From contig JAJEKV010000341.1 of NCBI GenBank assembly GCA_021234155.1, positions 62,001 to 126,000 of the forward strand: DNA of 64,000 nt, read 5' to 3'. Source of the DNA: Isoetes taiwanensis. Taxonomy: Eukaryota; Streptophyta; Lycopodiopsida; Isoetales; Isoetaceae. Under the pieces are notes generated by a model, which saw only the letters and a program-made list of their open reading frames with translations, did not search any database and was not told the DNA's origin. Position numbers and translations under genes: made by a program. Shown in pieces: positions 35,554 through 47,597 of this stretch. The stretch's first letter is position 1; each line of letters begins with the position of its first letter.

Positions 35554-36769
35554 TCAAATATTGATAAAGGTTGTGGCATGTATCTCTGTTTCATATTATA
35601 TCTCTATCATCTGGCATGCAAGTGAATATTGATTTGCTTTGTAGCATAGTTCTCTTGAATATAGCACTCCATTCTGAAATTCAACTGCCGAATGAAATAT
35701 TTTTCTGCTCTCAGGAGGCTTTTGAATCATATAGTGCTTGTGTATGCCATTATTGTTTGAACACTAGGGTTGCTATTAGGAAACAAGCATCTGATTAATA
35801 TGTGTAGACTGCCCAACCTTTTTGCATATAGTGGTATGGACCAGTATAATTTTGAGTACATGTTGCTTGTTGTTAAGAAAGTTGCTACTTTCTTCTAGAG
35901 TTTTAAGGAAATTGTTTTGGAGGTAGGGGCTGCTACAACCTAGAGATGGCCCAGACGACTATATGATGGAAGAAGCTACAAAGGGAAGGAGATGGAAGAA
36001 AAAAAAAAGCAAATGAATGAGAAACTGGTAGGGCTGAGTCAGAAATCAATCGCACTTGTAGAATCAATACTAGCAGGAAACAACTTGGATCATTCGGATT
36101 TAGCCAGGAACGCACAATGCAATAAATCAGATAGGCATCCTATAAGCGGCACAGGTAAGTTTTCTGCTAATTTAGATGTTGCTTTTCCTCGTAATAGAAA
36201 TAAAAAATTGAATAGGGATAGTATGCATATGGAAAATTAGTATGCTATGGGCACACATAAATGTGCAACAGAGCCTGGTGAGATTCAAATAGCCACATCT
36301 AATGTAATTACAAATATTGAGAAAGGTGTTGGTTATATAAACGTGGGAAATGTCATGAGGGCATAGCATCATATGGAGAGGAATGAAACTCACAATGACC
36401 ATAGGGCAGAGAAGATGGCAGAAAGCAGAGGTGGTTATACAAGAGCGTCAGCTTGGAAAGGAGAGGACTCTGTGAGAATGGTGAATAAGCCAAGATTCTC
36501 AAGGTGGATTCAGAATAACATTCAAGGTGAGATGAAAAGTACAAGAGTGACAGAGGCACTCCCAAATGATAGAGAGAGGCCTCATTCAGTTAATGGAGAC
36601 AACCACTAAAAGCAATCAACTAGGAATAGTAGCAATAACTGAACATCGGAGTAGAAGATAACTTCCCAGTGGCAGAATTTAATCATGGATTGCATAAAAA
36701 GTATCTAGAAAGCTTAATTTCGCGCTTAGTTGTGAGTCGCTGAAGGCACTGGGCAATAACTTCTTCCTT
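35554..36769 (+). other. Protein-like fragments downstream of the BED finger
   Basis: Frames at 35992-36240 (QKSIALVESILAGNN) and 36373-36609 have the hydrophilic, charged composition of linker regions and lie in the same orientation as the BED finger. They may belong to the same decayed element. No domain is recognisable. Confidence 0.35.
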
Positions 36770-36955
36770 ATATCCCTAGCTCAGTTGGTAGAGCGCAAGG
36801 CTCTTAACCTTGTGGTCGGGGGTTCGAGCCCCCCCCCAGATGGCGATGGGCTGAAAATGTTTATCGATGTTATGATTCAATGATCTCACATATTACACAA
36901 ACTTCGTTGGTCTCCGTGGACGATAAAATCATATTCTATTCTATTCTTATCATGT
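36770..36955 (+). mobile_element. SINE with tRNA-Lys-derived head and LINE-type tail
   Basis: The head has an A box TAGCTCAGTTGG (36777-36788), an anticodon arm CAAGG-CTCTTAA-CCTTG with anticodon CTT at 36803-36805, and a B box GGTTCGAGCCC (36821-36831), as in plant tRNA-Lys(CUU). The acceptor stem does not pair (ATATCCC against CCCAGAT), so it is not a working tRNA gene. A short unrelated body leads to GGTCTCCGTGGACGATAAAA at 36909-36928 and an ATTCT-repeat tail to about 36950. This tail equals the 3' end of the non-L1 LINE family in this window. Target duplications could not be identified. Confidence 0.78.
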
Positions 36956-36960
36956 TTGAT

Positions 36961-37287
36961 TGTGACGCTGCAGTGGATAGATTAGTTGCCCGCGCAGTGG
37001 ACCCTTTTGCAGGAGACTTTGTTCTGTACCAATTTTACACTCCAGGTTTCACGTCAAAGCAACTCTCTACTATCAAAATCCCATGCTGGTTTGAAATAGA
37101 GCACCTACCACCAGACTTGTTAGTCCCGGAGTTTTTAAAGACTATTGCCAACATATTGGGCTCATACATCGCACACTCAATCGCTAAAGGGCCTAGAATT
37201 TGCGTTGCTATCCCTTATACATCAATCGGATGGCAGTTTTCAATCTTCCACTCCAGCAAGGGGGACCATCCACAAACACTAGTTTAA
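36961..37287 (+). pseudogene. L1-like ORF1 (DUF4283-type) fragment
   Basis: The open frame (from 36880; homologous part 36990-37287) contains FTSKQLSTIKIPCWFEIEHL, PPDLLVPEFLKTIAN and KGPRICVAIPYTSIGW. This matches the plant L1 ORF1 / DUF4283 pattern and the copy at 32787-33150. It lacks the rest of ORF1 and any ORF2. It lies 0.5 kb upstream of the phosphate transporter, in the same orientation. Confidence 0.55.
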
Positions 37288-37711
37288 TCTGTTGGTTCCC
37301 CTCTCTTCTGCAGCTCTTCCCCCTCTATTTTGTCGCTCTTCGCCTCGATGGTATCCGCTCTCGTATCAAATTGAGATATGGAAGTGGGGACAGCCAAGAT
37401 TGCATGTGGCCACCCCTCTTATCCCCTCCTTTTTTTCTTGAAACCTGTGCGACGGGCAGAGTTACCTGCTGTAACAAGTTTAGGCCAGCCACATGGCATA
37501 TCCGGATGTATGCTGGCATATACCCAAAATATGCTTAATACCCACATGAACGAGGGTTTGCAACCCAGAACCCCACCCACCGTGCCACGTATGGGTATTT
37601 CAGTATAAGCCTGCCTGGCACTCCTTTGCTACGTGGCGTTCTTGCCTTGTGCCAATCCTTTTGTATCCTTGTGATCGTTCTGATTACCTGTTATTCCATA
37701 CAGCCTTGTAG
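37288..37711 (+). promoter_or_regulatory. Probable promoter and 5' UTR exon of the SPX-MFS gene
   Basis: This interval contains pyrimidine-rich stretches (37303-37330, 37405-37440) and ends in a donor GTACGT at 37712, which pairs with the acceptor TGCAG at 37811-37815 eight bases before the start codon. That fits a leader exon with a 104-bp intron in the 5' UTR. The transcription start is not identifiable. Frames here are not conserved-looking. Confidence 0.4.
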
Positions 37712-37815
37712 GTACGTCCACAAAAAGGGCTGTTAGATCAATGTATAACTAATTTTAGTGATTGCACAATCATCTTCTAGGCCTACCTCTTTTTTTTTGT
37801 GTTTTATTTCTGCAG
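37712..37815 (+). other. Probable 5' UTR intron of the SPX-MFS gene
   Basis: It starts with the donor GTACGT and ends with a T-rich tract (CTCTTTTTTTTTGTG, 37787-37801) and TGCAG. The reading frame opens eight bases later. Confidence 0.5.
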
Positions 37816-37823
37816 GTTATAAG

Positions 37824-40800
37824 ATGGTTGAGTTTGGGAAGAAATTGAGAGCACAGCAAGTGCTGGAATGGAAAGAGTAAGTACCATCGAACTGAGACTT
37901 TGTACTAGTGCTTACGTAGATAATGAGGACTGCATTGCAGCATCATGTCAAGATCAACTCCGAAGTTGAATGCAGTTATTTGAGTAATATTATGTGCTGT
38001 CTTTGTAATTGTGCATTCAAATATTTCCAGCTTATGCATGCGTTAGAAGTGTAATTTTTTTCTCGACATCCTGAAGGTTGCTCACACCTGAGATTTAAGA
38101 GTATGCCTTTATCATAAGTAATTTTAGAGGTGAGACATTACGTTCTGGAAAAGATTACAGAGCTCATCATTTTAGTGGAGGCCAAAGAATGCTGGGAGGT
38201 TTGGCTAGTGTAATAGCAAAGCTCAGCAGTAATCTTTACCATATTCTTGGAAACCAAGGAGATCGTTACTGAAAGGGAGGCTAGACAGGGGATAATTATT
38301 AGCTTATATGAATAAAGTTCAGTGTTAACGTTTAAACCTCTTGTTCTACAGCCACTATATTTCATATAAAATGATGAAAAAGAAGTTGAAGGAATATGCA
38401 CGGTTGCAGCAGCCAAGGACTAAAGAGAATCATAAACGTATACTGAGAGAATTTTCTGAAATGCTTGACCGCCAGGTAACTTTTTGCACTTGTTTTTAGC
38501 TTTCGTCTATGTCAAGCTCTCTTTAAGAGTACAATTGGTTCCAGATTGAAAAAGTTGTTCTTTTCCTGCTGCAAAGGCAAGGAGAATTAGCTGCTCAACT
38601 AGCAAGGCTAGGTGATGTTTATGAACCTAATGGAGGCATGTTAAGTACAGATGAAGCACACGAGGTGTGCTGTAATATTGGGAGGGAGCTATTGAAATTA
38701 CTTCATTTCCTTGAAGTTAATGCAGTCGGTCTAAGGAAAATTCTGAAAAAGTTTGATAAGCATATTGGCTATAAATTGACTGATTACTATGTTACAAGCC
38801 GTTCAAACCATCCCTATTCTCAGCTGCAGCAAGTCTTTAGACATGTGGTTAGTATTGTCATCTTTCTGCTGTGCACTTTTTAGAGTTAGGATGAAAGTTT
38901 GTTTGATGTTGGCAATTTCTTTTGTTGTAAGGGGATTGGGGCCATGGTTGGTGCATTATCGCGGAAGTTTACACAGTTGCAGCACCACAGGAATTCTCTT
39001 GTATCTATTTACGATGCTCCTACCAATGTTGTAAAGGTTAGGAAGATTCTGCTTCAAAAAATGTCCAGCGACAGTAACAGCATGCATATACTCTGCTATA
39101 CAGGAACCAGTCCTTGAAGCTATAGGAGCAGCCCAGGAAAGGCTAAGTCATTCCACCAACTTTTTGGAGTTTCTTGCCCAACATGCACTTATAATCGGGG
39201 ATGAGTTTCCAAGGTCTCCAGAGTTGCCTTTGATTGAAAAGGAGTACCATTTTATGTCTCTTTTTTTGAACCTGGCCAATACATTTTTATATATGGTATG
39301 TTCTGTAACTGCTGATATAACTCATGAGTCTGAGTTGTTACACAATTAAATTATGATAGAATGACGGGCTGGAGTTTATGGAATGTGTAATCAGGTTAAT
39401 ACTTACATAGTTGTTCCAACAGCAGACAATTATGCAATGAGCTTAGGAGCTGCTCCCACATTTTGTGGTGTGATTATTGGTTCGATGGCAGTTGCCCAAC
39501 TGGTATCCTCTGTCTATTTTAGTGCATGGTCAAACCGTTCATACTTCAGGCCGCTTTTGTTTAGCAGTGTAATGCTGCTTCTGGGCAATGTATTATACGG
39601 GATTGCTTATGATTTAAGATCACTTACAGTGTTGATAGTTGGTCGGCTTCTTTGCGGGTAAGCTGGCATTTATTTACCGTATGTGCTTGCCTTTTTTTCC
39701 TCCTTATGCAAGATTGAATTCAGACTAGCATTTTATCAGCACCTATTATTCTGGTGCATGTGCAAGCAAAACAGGATGACCTATAGATGGGGAAGACCAA
39801 TAGAGAAAACCCCAGCTATATAAGAGAGAAAATGACACACATAATAAAATGAATTTCTAATCGGATAGACTTTCTATAGGACTGAAACTGTTTTGGAGAA
39901 CCTTAGGTTGAGTGGCTGACCACCTTCATTCATGCTCAGACTTTAGTCTGTCCTTTGCCCCCTCTTTCCTCTGGGCTGAACAGTGTACAATGGTTGGTCC
40001 GTCTGGAGTTTTGGATGTCTGGTTAGCTACCAAGATTTTGCTAGTAAAATATCAATATAGCTGACAAAAGAGCGTTGAGTGTTTAGAAAGATACAGTTAA
40101 GGAATATAGGCAATGCTCTCTTTACAAGATTAAGCACATAATGAGCTATTTTCTTATGTTCTTTAAGTTCTCAATGTGATCTTATTATTACAGGTTGGGT
40201 TCAGCCAGAGCTATCAATCGGCGTTATATTAGTGACTGTGTACCTTTACAATCACGGTTGAAAGCTTCTGCTGCATTTGTCAGTGCAAGTGCATTGGGAA
40301 TGGCTTGTGGGCCAGCTTTGGCAGTGGCATTTGAAACTGAAAAAGTCATTTTTGGCATGACATTCAATTCAAACACTCTCCCTGGATGGACAATGGCAGG
40401 AGGCTGGCTTCTTTATCTTTTATTGTTATGGCTGTCTTTCAAGGAGCCTCTAGGCATGCATGATGAAAATGGAAGCCAGGCACTGGAAACTGCAGGTATT
40501 ATTATTTAGTATTGGGCATGTACTTAAGCGGTTCCAAAGGTTTAGCTAACACATTGAGTCACTTTCCTTCAGGTGTAAATGTCCACGATAGCGAGAGGGC
40601 AGTGAAGATTGACGGCAATCTATTAGAACCTCTACACCCAAGTGATTCTTTCGAACATGAAGAGACTAAAGGCGAAGGTGAAGCTGAAGGGGAAGATGAT
40701 GCAGATTCTGAAGACTCTAGGAAACCAGCAAATTCAATCAAGGATGCCTATAAACTTCTTACGTTTCCTGTGAAGGTAAGTTGAATTTTTTTCTGTTACA

Positions 40801-42027
40801 AGGAATGCAAAGTCAGTTATAAGTTTAGGAAAGCTTTTTGCATGCTATTGTCTAGTTTTTTTCGTGGAGTTTGCAAATATTCACTTGTATAAAGGTAAGC
40901 TGCAGATAGTTATCTTGACAAGTAATGCGAAGGTAGTACGTAGAGTCTTGAGAATGTTGTTGTCCGATTGTCAAGGATTTTCTTATTCGTGCTTAGAACT
41001 AGTTTGGCCCAGCGTATATGGAAGTATATCGAGTTCTACAGTTTTGTATTTAATCCTTTATATATCATTAAAGTGTTATAGTTATCCTGGGTTTGTAGAG
41101 GTTCTGATGTTGGAAATTCTGCAAATTAAATGTCAGGTCTTGAAGAAGCAAAATGTTATTGAGAATGATTCACTATATCCTTATACTCATCCTGTAACAT
41201 TGTCTTGCACATATGCAGGTGCAACTTCTGATATATTTTATGTTGAAGTATGTGATGGAAATATTAATTTCTGAATCAAGCGTGGTTACTGAGTACTACT
41301 TCCAATGGACAACACGAGAAATTGCATTGTTTCTTGCAGTCCTGGGGCTTACTGTGTTGCCAGTTAATGCAGTGGTTGGAGGCTGGCTGAGTAACATCTT
41401 TGAAGACAGGTGAAGAGACCTTTATCTTTCTAAGAAAAGTATGGTTACTGAAGTATGAAATTTGAAGTAATAATCTATAATGTGCAGGAGTTTTCTGGAG
41501 TTTTTACTTACTTGGTGCCTAACTTGCAGGCAAATATTACTCGTTTCTGAGGTTTTTACTTGCTTAGGGGTGCTTATTAGTTTTGCTGGGCCAGTCCCAT
41601 ATACTATTGGACAATATGTTGGTGGAGCACTGCTTATGTTTGTATCTGCTGAAGTCCTTGAAGGTATGCAGTGGCATCAGTTGAACCCGAAGTTTGACTG
41701 AATTATCTCCAGATATTTTTTGAAGGTCAAATTATGGCAGAAATGTTTATAGAGTCTGGTATGCTCACAAAAGTATTCTTTTATGCAGGAGTAAATTTGT
41801 CTCTCCTCTCAAAAGTAATGTCATCAAGATTAGCTTGTGGAACATTTAATGGTGGCCTCTTATCTACAGAAGCTGGTACACTTGCACGTGTTATAGCTGA
41901 TACTACAATCACCTTAGCTGGTTACTTGGGCATCAGCAAGCTTTTGAATGCCACCCTTCTTCCATCATTAGTTATTGGGATAGTGAGTTTGGTTTTAACA
42001 TTCGTGTCATATAACTCAATGTTTTAA
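37824..42027 (+). CDS. PHT5: SPX-MFS vacuolar phosphate transporter (PHT5/VPT family)
   Basis: Family members sit in the tonoplast and move inorganic phosphate into the vacuole; the SPX domain senses inositol pyrophosphates. Eleven exons join in frame with GT-AG borders: 37824-37876, 38352-38475, 38545-38847, 38932-39036, 39104-39295, 39395-39657, 40194-40495, 40573-40775, 41219-41409, 41530-41663 and 41789-42027. They give 702 codons, against 698 in the Arabidopsis homologue. The N-terminus [16 protein letters not shown] starts SPX (residues 1-160), with basic ligand patches [11 protein letters not shown] and KILKKFDK (124-131). MFS follows from about 250: [47 protein letters not shown], and [14 protein letters not shown] at the end. 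An acidic loop (about 470-495) divides the MFS halves. All key blocks are present, so it looks functional. The paralogue number is unresolved. Confidence 0.96.
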
Positions 42028-43222
42028 GCCTCTTTTTACCAAAGGTAAGCATATAAGGAGATGTTGGCATGTTGGTTGTGATGATAATTGTTTTTCATCT
42101 ATAATATATTTAGTCATATAAGGGTCCCTAAAGGGGTTCCCTCCGCAATGCATTTTCTGATTTACTCCACAGTTTGCACCTTATGCTACCTTTTCTTGAG
42201 TAGTTTGTACCATGAAGCAAAGGCGATGTTTTTCGGTTGGTCAGTAGAACCTGCTATAGTTTGAAAAATATGCTCACTGCAACATCTAACAAAACATAAT
42301 GAACATGTTTTATAGTAGTGATAATAATAGCTTACAATAAAGCATACATATGGAGCCTATTATTGGTCATGATTGTCTTACATGTCATAGTTCCATTTAT
42401 GGAAAAAAAAGGTCGTACCAATTCCTGTTGCCAATCTTGGTAGCTAAACCAACTTCCTACCTTCTATAGATTAATGTGATAGGATAGAGGGGCATATTCC
42501 ACTGCTCTATTCCACTCTATATGGAGTAGCCAAATGATGCATGCCATTAGTGTAGTTTAAGAAACTACATCCCTCATTCCATGAAAGAGCTCGAGGGCAT
42601 TGTTCAGTTGCAGTTGCAAATTTATTGCATAACCTATAACTATTATGTTCCATGATATTGAATCATATTGACGTATTTCTTCAAATAGCTTTTGGCATCC
42701 TCTAAGTGAACAGATATTCTAGGATTAAGGGCTCGATGGCATCTTCAAGGTTGCCAATATGACCATGGGCTGCAATCATGAAGTTCCATCCGAAAAATAG
42801 CATCTATGCAACATAAACTGCAAATATGGTATTCCGTACCAATACTTTTATTTCCAGCATCTCACAAAAAACCTCATGTTTTAACCATCGTAGTCCATGA
42901 TAACACATTTCTTTTTTGCACCTAGATGGCTTCTTTGAGTTTTACATGGTATGCACAAGTTAAAAACATTAATATTAGAGATGCAATTCTTCAATTGTTT
43001 CTGGAACAATTTGTGAGGTGGCATAGTCAGACATAGCTATCACAACATTGAAGAGAAAGTAACATGCGTAACAAACTTCTAGTCCAGTAATACCTCATGC
43101 CTGATACAACAACCCCATGGCTTACTTAATATCTTTTGCAGAGACAGAACCAGATGTTTTGGATCTTTATCAAAGCTCCGTCTTGGCTTCCATACGAGTA
43201 ATAAAGCTGGAATTTATAATGA
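42028..43222 (+). other. 3' UTR of the SPX-MFS gene and intergenic DNA
   Basis: The first about 200-300 bp are the likely 3' UTR; an ATAATATATTTAG stretch near 42100 could act in polyadenylation. Beyond this the DNA is AT-rich, with no gene seen. Confidence 0.4.
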
Positions 43223-43256
43223 CTAGTAACGAGTGCCCAGCGTTGCCGGGCATAAG
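43223..43256 (-). mobile_element. Helitron-type 3' terminus
   Basis: On the minus strand: GCCCGGCAACGCTGGGC (one mismatch in the 7-bp stem), then ACTCGTTA, then CTAG followed by a host T (position 43222 is A on the plus strand). Hairpin plus CTAG plus T is the diagnostic plant Helitron 3' end. The element would extend toward higher coordinates. The 5' TC end was not located, and no Rep/helicase frame is seen, so it would be non-autonomous. Confidence 0.62.
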
Positions 43257-43918
43257 TATGGGCCTATTGTAGACAATGATGAAGTTGCAGACATATTTAC
43301 AATAAATATAGCCCAAAATCTTGATGGCAGGTGTATTGAATTGATCTAAACATGGCAATGAATTGTATTGTATTCAAATCTAACAATTTACATATGGCAA
43401 CTACTTTGGTGGTGGAGAATTACATGGATTGCAAAGGACACTTGGTATAGATTTCAAATGACAATGGTATCTACAACATACTATAAAAGTGGCATTTAGA
43501 TCTTTTACCATAACTTTAAAGCCCCAATAATATTTGGACAATGTTTTTGAAAATTCGATGGTCAAATAGGACTGTGTGTCATACATGTTTTTGTAGATTA
43601 AGATGTGCATTCTATAATATTTGTTTTTAAATGGGTGATATTTTGGTTCGTGTATAGGTTGTTAAGTTGTAGTGAAGCCAATTGGAACTTGTTTGGCATG
43701 TAAAGTGAATTCAAAAAATGGGAGAATAGCACAATTTCACAGACAATATTTATATAGATCTCTCTTTTTGCTATTGTGTTGGCATGTATACCAAAGCCTA
43801 CATCATAAAAAGAAGAATAGAATAGAATAGAAAAGGGGAATAGATTCATCTTTTCAATCACATGATTGATTTATCGATAAACAATTGAGACATCTATGCC
43901 AAGAATACTCCAAAGCAT
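43257..43918. other. AT-rich sequence, no gene
   Basis: Short minus-strand frames (43401-43610, 43598-43861) have no recognisable features. This may be the interior of the Helitron. Confidence 0.35.
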
Positions 43919-44074
43919 TACAATGATGCACATAATGCATAGCAATGCTCCTAGTTGTATAAGGCTTAGGATTGTAATAGCAAAATAAAATGACCTTAAC
44001 AATGTTGCACATAGTCTATAGCGAAGTTCCTAGCTATATAAGACTTAATATTGTAATAGCAAAGTAAAATGACC
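43919..44074. repeat. 79-bp tandem repeat, two copies
   Basis: Units start at about 43928 and 44007 (GCACATA) and share ATTGTAATAGCAAA and TAAAATGACC, with about 15 percent divergence. Confidence 0.8.
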
Positions 44075-44433
44075 CTATTGAATGTGATTCATTACATCTA
44101 TAGAAGATTGATTCTCGTGTCACACTATGTACTTGATAACATGACCCAAGAAGGTGAACATAAAGAATGAGGTAGCCACCGATATAATGCACAACCCATA
44201 GAGTGTATGGAACCACACCTAAATACTCCCAATGTAATGGAAGTTGTTTCGCATAAACTATTATCAATTTCCTATTAACTAATGCATCCTGATATAAGAT
44301 CCATATCCTATTTGCCCACGTTGCCTCCCTGCTACCTTAAGTCCTTCAACCAACAGACTATAGAATATGAAGCTAGTACATCACCTTCATGCCTAAGTCT
44401 TGTTTAAGAGTGACTTGAAACAAACGGGCCAGA

Positions 44434-44515
44434 TAGTTTATTGTAACAATTGTATTCATAAGTTGCAACCCAAAGCATCATATAGCTTATTGTAACAATT
44501 GTATTCATAAGTTGT
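44434..44515. repeat. 49-bp tandem repeat, two copies
   Basis: TTATTGTAACAATTGTATTC followed by ATAAGTTG occurs at 44438 and 44487. Confidence 0.85.
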
Positions 44516-44954
44516 TGACTTTGTATTTTCAATTTGGAAGCTAGTTCTTATGGGCTAAGCTCGTTGTTCTTAACAATGCTCAGATGGAAAATATGCAAAG
44601 AGAACTCTAGAGAAACTACAGTGTACATCGTATGGAATATTATATAAACATGATTTTACAAAAACTGTCATGTTATAAGATCTTCTACCAAGATAGTCTT
44701 CACAAAAAACACACTTGGGGTTTCAAAAAATTCCGACCTGCCGCCATAGTTTTGTTAGCAGTCACCTACACAAACATTAGGTTCATGATATAAGAATAGA
44801 AATTAAAATGACTCTGCATGTGAAACCTGCAATGAAGTATGAATGCATGTAAGGAGAACGTGTGTAAAAAACGTATATTAGCAACAGGGCAATCCAAATC
44901 TCCAAAGTGATGCATATGTTTGTACAATCATGACACTCAATTGCAACTGTCTGG

Positions 44955-45010
44955 GAGAATCCAATGCAGCATTCAATCATTCTCCCAATGCAGCATTCAA
45001 TCATTTTACC
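44955..45010. repeat. 24-bp tandem repeat, two copies
   Basis: CCAATGCAGCATTCAATCAT is repeated back to back. Confidence 0.85.
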
Positions 45011-45138
45011 CAACAAATAATGAAATTACTTACTCAACTTGAGGGTATACATGATGAAACTCATTTCTTCCTTTTTGCGTTAATACCTATAAGCATGACG
45101 CCCTTTTCAGGTTGCAAGGAAGTGCAACTGAGAAATAA

Positions 45139-45236
45139 TGAGATAAAGAATACCTGGATGAAAGTCTCCAAAAGACATCATGGCACAATGATGAGATAAA
45201 GAATATAGATGAAAGCCTCCAAAAGACATCATGGCA
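45139..45236. repeat. 53-bp tandem repeat, two copies
   Basis: AGATAAAGAATA, GATGAAAG and CTCCAAAAGACATCATGGCA recur at a 53-bp spacing from 45141 and 45194. Confidence 0.85.
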
Positions 45237-45420
45237 CTCATACAACATTTGCCATTAAAAAGGAACCATAATATGGGCTTTGAAGATCCTGATTTGCATC
45301 AACACCCCATACAAATTAGAGAACTTGTATGAGAACATCCAAACTGCATTGGATTGTCTCATAATGAACTGTGTGCACAATATCAAAGTGCTAGGAACCA
45401 ATTAGGTCCATCATCAATAC

Positions 45421-47207
45421 CTTCAGAACTTCAGCTGGCTCAATGTCAAATATTGTAGTAGCCTGACTTAAGAAGCTCTAGCCATGGAGACTAACTCTGT
45501 TCTAAGAATCTAACCATAGTAACTGCAAGACAAAATAGGGGCTAAAGAGACTAATCATATATTGTATATTCCACTTGGGATTCGACGACCTACACTATAT
45601 GCTCCATATTATAAGCCTCACTTGCAAGGAAAAGTTATCCTATTGCAGAAGCTTCTATGTTTTGGGAACCAGGTATCATACACAACAACCATGCCTTAAA
45701 GACACAACAGGAAGCCACTGTCTTAGGGAGCCAGAAAACTCTGTTATAAAACTTACAAACAAAAGGGCGCTCTAAAGCAGTGGCCTTACCTGAACCATTC
45801 TGGAGCAAGAAGTCTGCATATAAAATGTTCTTCTGCACATTAAAATTCTGCATGTCATCTTCTAGTGTCAAATTCTGGAATTATAACCATGTGTTACTAA
45901 ATACTTCACAAATTTAAGAAACAATTACTGATACAAACAGTCTTTCCTGTCTGCAAAACTGTCAAACATGGTTAATCAAAACAACTTTAAAACCCGGGAA
46001 CAGGATCTTCTGGCACAAATTCACCACCCAACCGGGCTCAGATTTGCGAACACTGCAAAGGATCTTTGTGGCTCTTCCCAAAACTGAGAATTCTGTTGTT
46101 CAACTGAACAACTTCTCTGGGATCAACTGTGGATCATAAAGACTTGGTTACAACCCTGTGATGTCGCTGCCGCAGTAATTTATGACCCCCTGTCACCTTT
46201 TCGATTATTACTCCCTCATACGGATGAATTAGGATATGTGCCGCCCCAATTCGGAAACTATACTCCGAGCTGATTCCAACGAGATAAAGGTTGCTCCAAT
46301 ATCACCTCTGGTTGCCGAGATATGTCCAACTGAAGTTTCGGTTCTATTTATAGATCTCTCTGCGACTTTAGTTTTTTTTAGCAGGCAGTTGCCTTTTTTC
46401 CCAAAATATCTCCTTGCCTTTAATTAGATTATATGACTAACACCTTTGCCTCTGTGTTCATCTCTGCAAATCCTCTGAGCCACTCCCCCGAGCTTGTGCC
46501 GTAACAATTACGTACCAAAAGAGTAATCTTTCTGAATTACATGTCCCATCCCATACAACAGACGAAGCAGATTCTGGTAGCCACTTTTGCATTTGCCATT
46601 ACATGTTCATGAATCTAGAAGTATCACGTGTATAAGGTATTCTTCTACGTGTTTGTTACTATATACATCATCTTTGGAATTACAACCATGTATCAAAAAT
46701 ACATGACGAAATTGAGAAAAAATACATATCAAAGGAGTGACCTACATCTCCAGTCCTATACAACAGATTACCACAGTGCCAACCCCATACATTACCACAT
46801 TCTAGTAACCACTTTGGATATCATCCTTACTACATAGCTATTAGTTTGTCAACTTCTCATCCTCTTTTTAATAAATAAAAGAATGACATTAGAAGGGAAT
46901 TACCTATGACATTAAGGAATTATTTACCTAATCATTGGTTGTTATCTTGGAAAAGAAGCTGCTGACAGACAAAGTTTGGTGCTCTGCACTGAAATCTTTG
47001 AATGTCCGATGCAATATGTTTTCCTCATGAACACAATACAATTTATATCCCTGCTCTGAGTTTAAAACGGATATGAAGTGTTCATAATGCAACATTTGCA
47101 AAAGGCAAACCTTGAGAATGGCAAATGTAGCCATAAGTGGATGCATATTGGCAAGTAAAGATGCTGAACAAAGTGCTTGCACAGCAGATACAGTGAACTT
47201 CAGCTCA
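45421..47207 (-). pseudogene. Exon-like gene fragments of unknown identity
   Basis: Three minus-strand segments look like exons by splice borders and composition. 47207-47111 (AG acceptor, GT donor) encodes a helical run with VQALCSASLLANMHPLMATF. 45874-45790 (AG, GTAAGG) encodes LEDDMQNFNVQKNILYADFL. 45477-45421 (AG, GTATTG) encodes ATTIFDIEPAEVLK. The first two join in phase; the third does not without a missing piece. I do not recognise the protein. They lie in the same orientation as, and upstream of, the Helitron 3' end at 43223. That fits exons captured by a Helitron, but a partial host gene is also possible. Confidence 0.35.
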
Positions 47208-47597
47208 CTGCAATTTCAAAACATAGCTCAGAACAATGAAATGCTTACCTTGTTATGCAAGAACGATAGCCATGAAAATGTGTTGATGTAGTTGAACAAA
47301 TCTACTTAAATGCCAACTCTGCAATGCCTTCAAACCCAATAATAAAGAATGAAGTGCCAATTTTTGAAGCAATAAATCAATTCTGCATTTGATACAGCTA
47401 AATTCTGAGTTTATTCAGCGATCCCTATTCATTGGCAATTATATTATGCATGGTAAGTATGAGTGATGGTTATCAAAGCTCGATAGTTACACAATTCTGT
47501 GGGGATGCAATCAGTCAAGAAATTTAGTCCAAGAAATACCATCGCCTAGGACTCTGCAGCCACGACTAAATCCATTCTATAAAAGACAAAACCAATA

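Noticed and set aside
36770-36847. Functional tRNA-Lys(CTT) gene
   Set aside because: Boxes and anticodon arm are good, but three to four of the seven acceptor pairs fail (CCC faces CCC), and a LINE-type tail follows. A SINE explains it better.
43919-45236. CRISPR-like or regulatory repeat array
   Set aside because: These are four unrelated two-copy tandem duplications with different units, not a spaced array, in a plant nuclear context.
45421-47207. Naming the exon fragments as a DNA-checkpoint protein
   Set aside because: The residues I can read do not match the conserved blocks of RAD1, RAD9 or HUS1, so no name is given.
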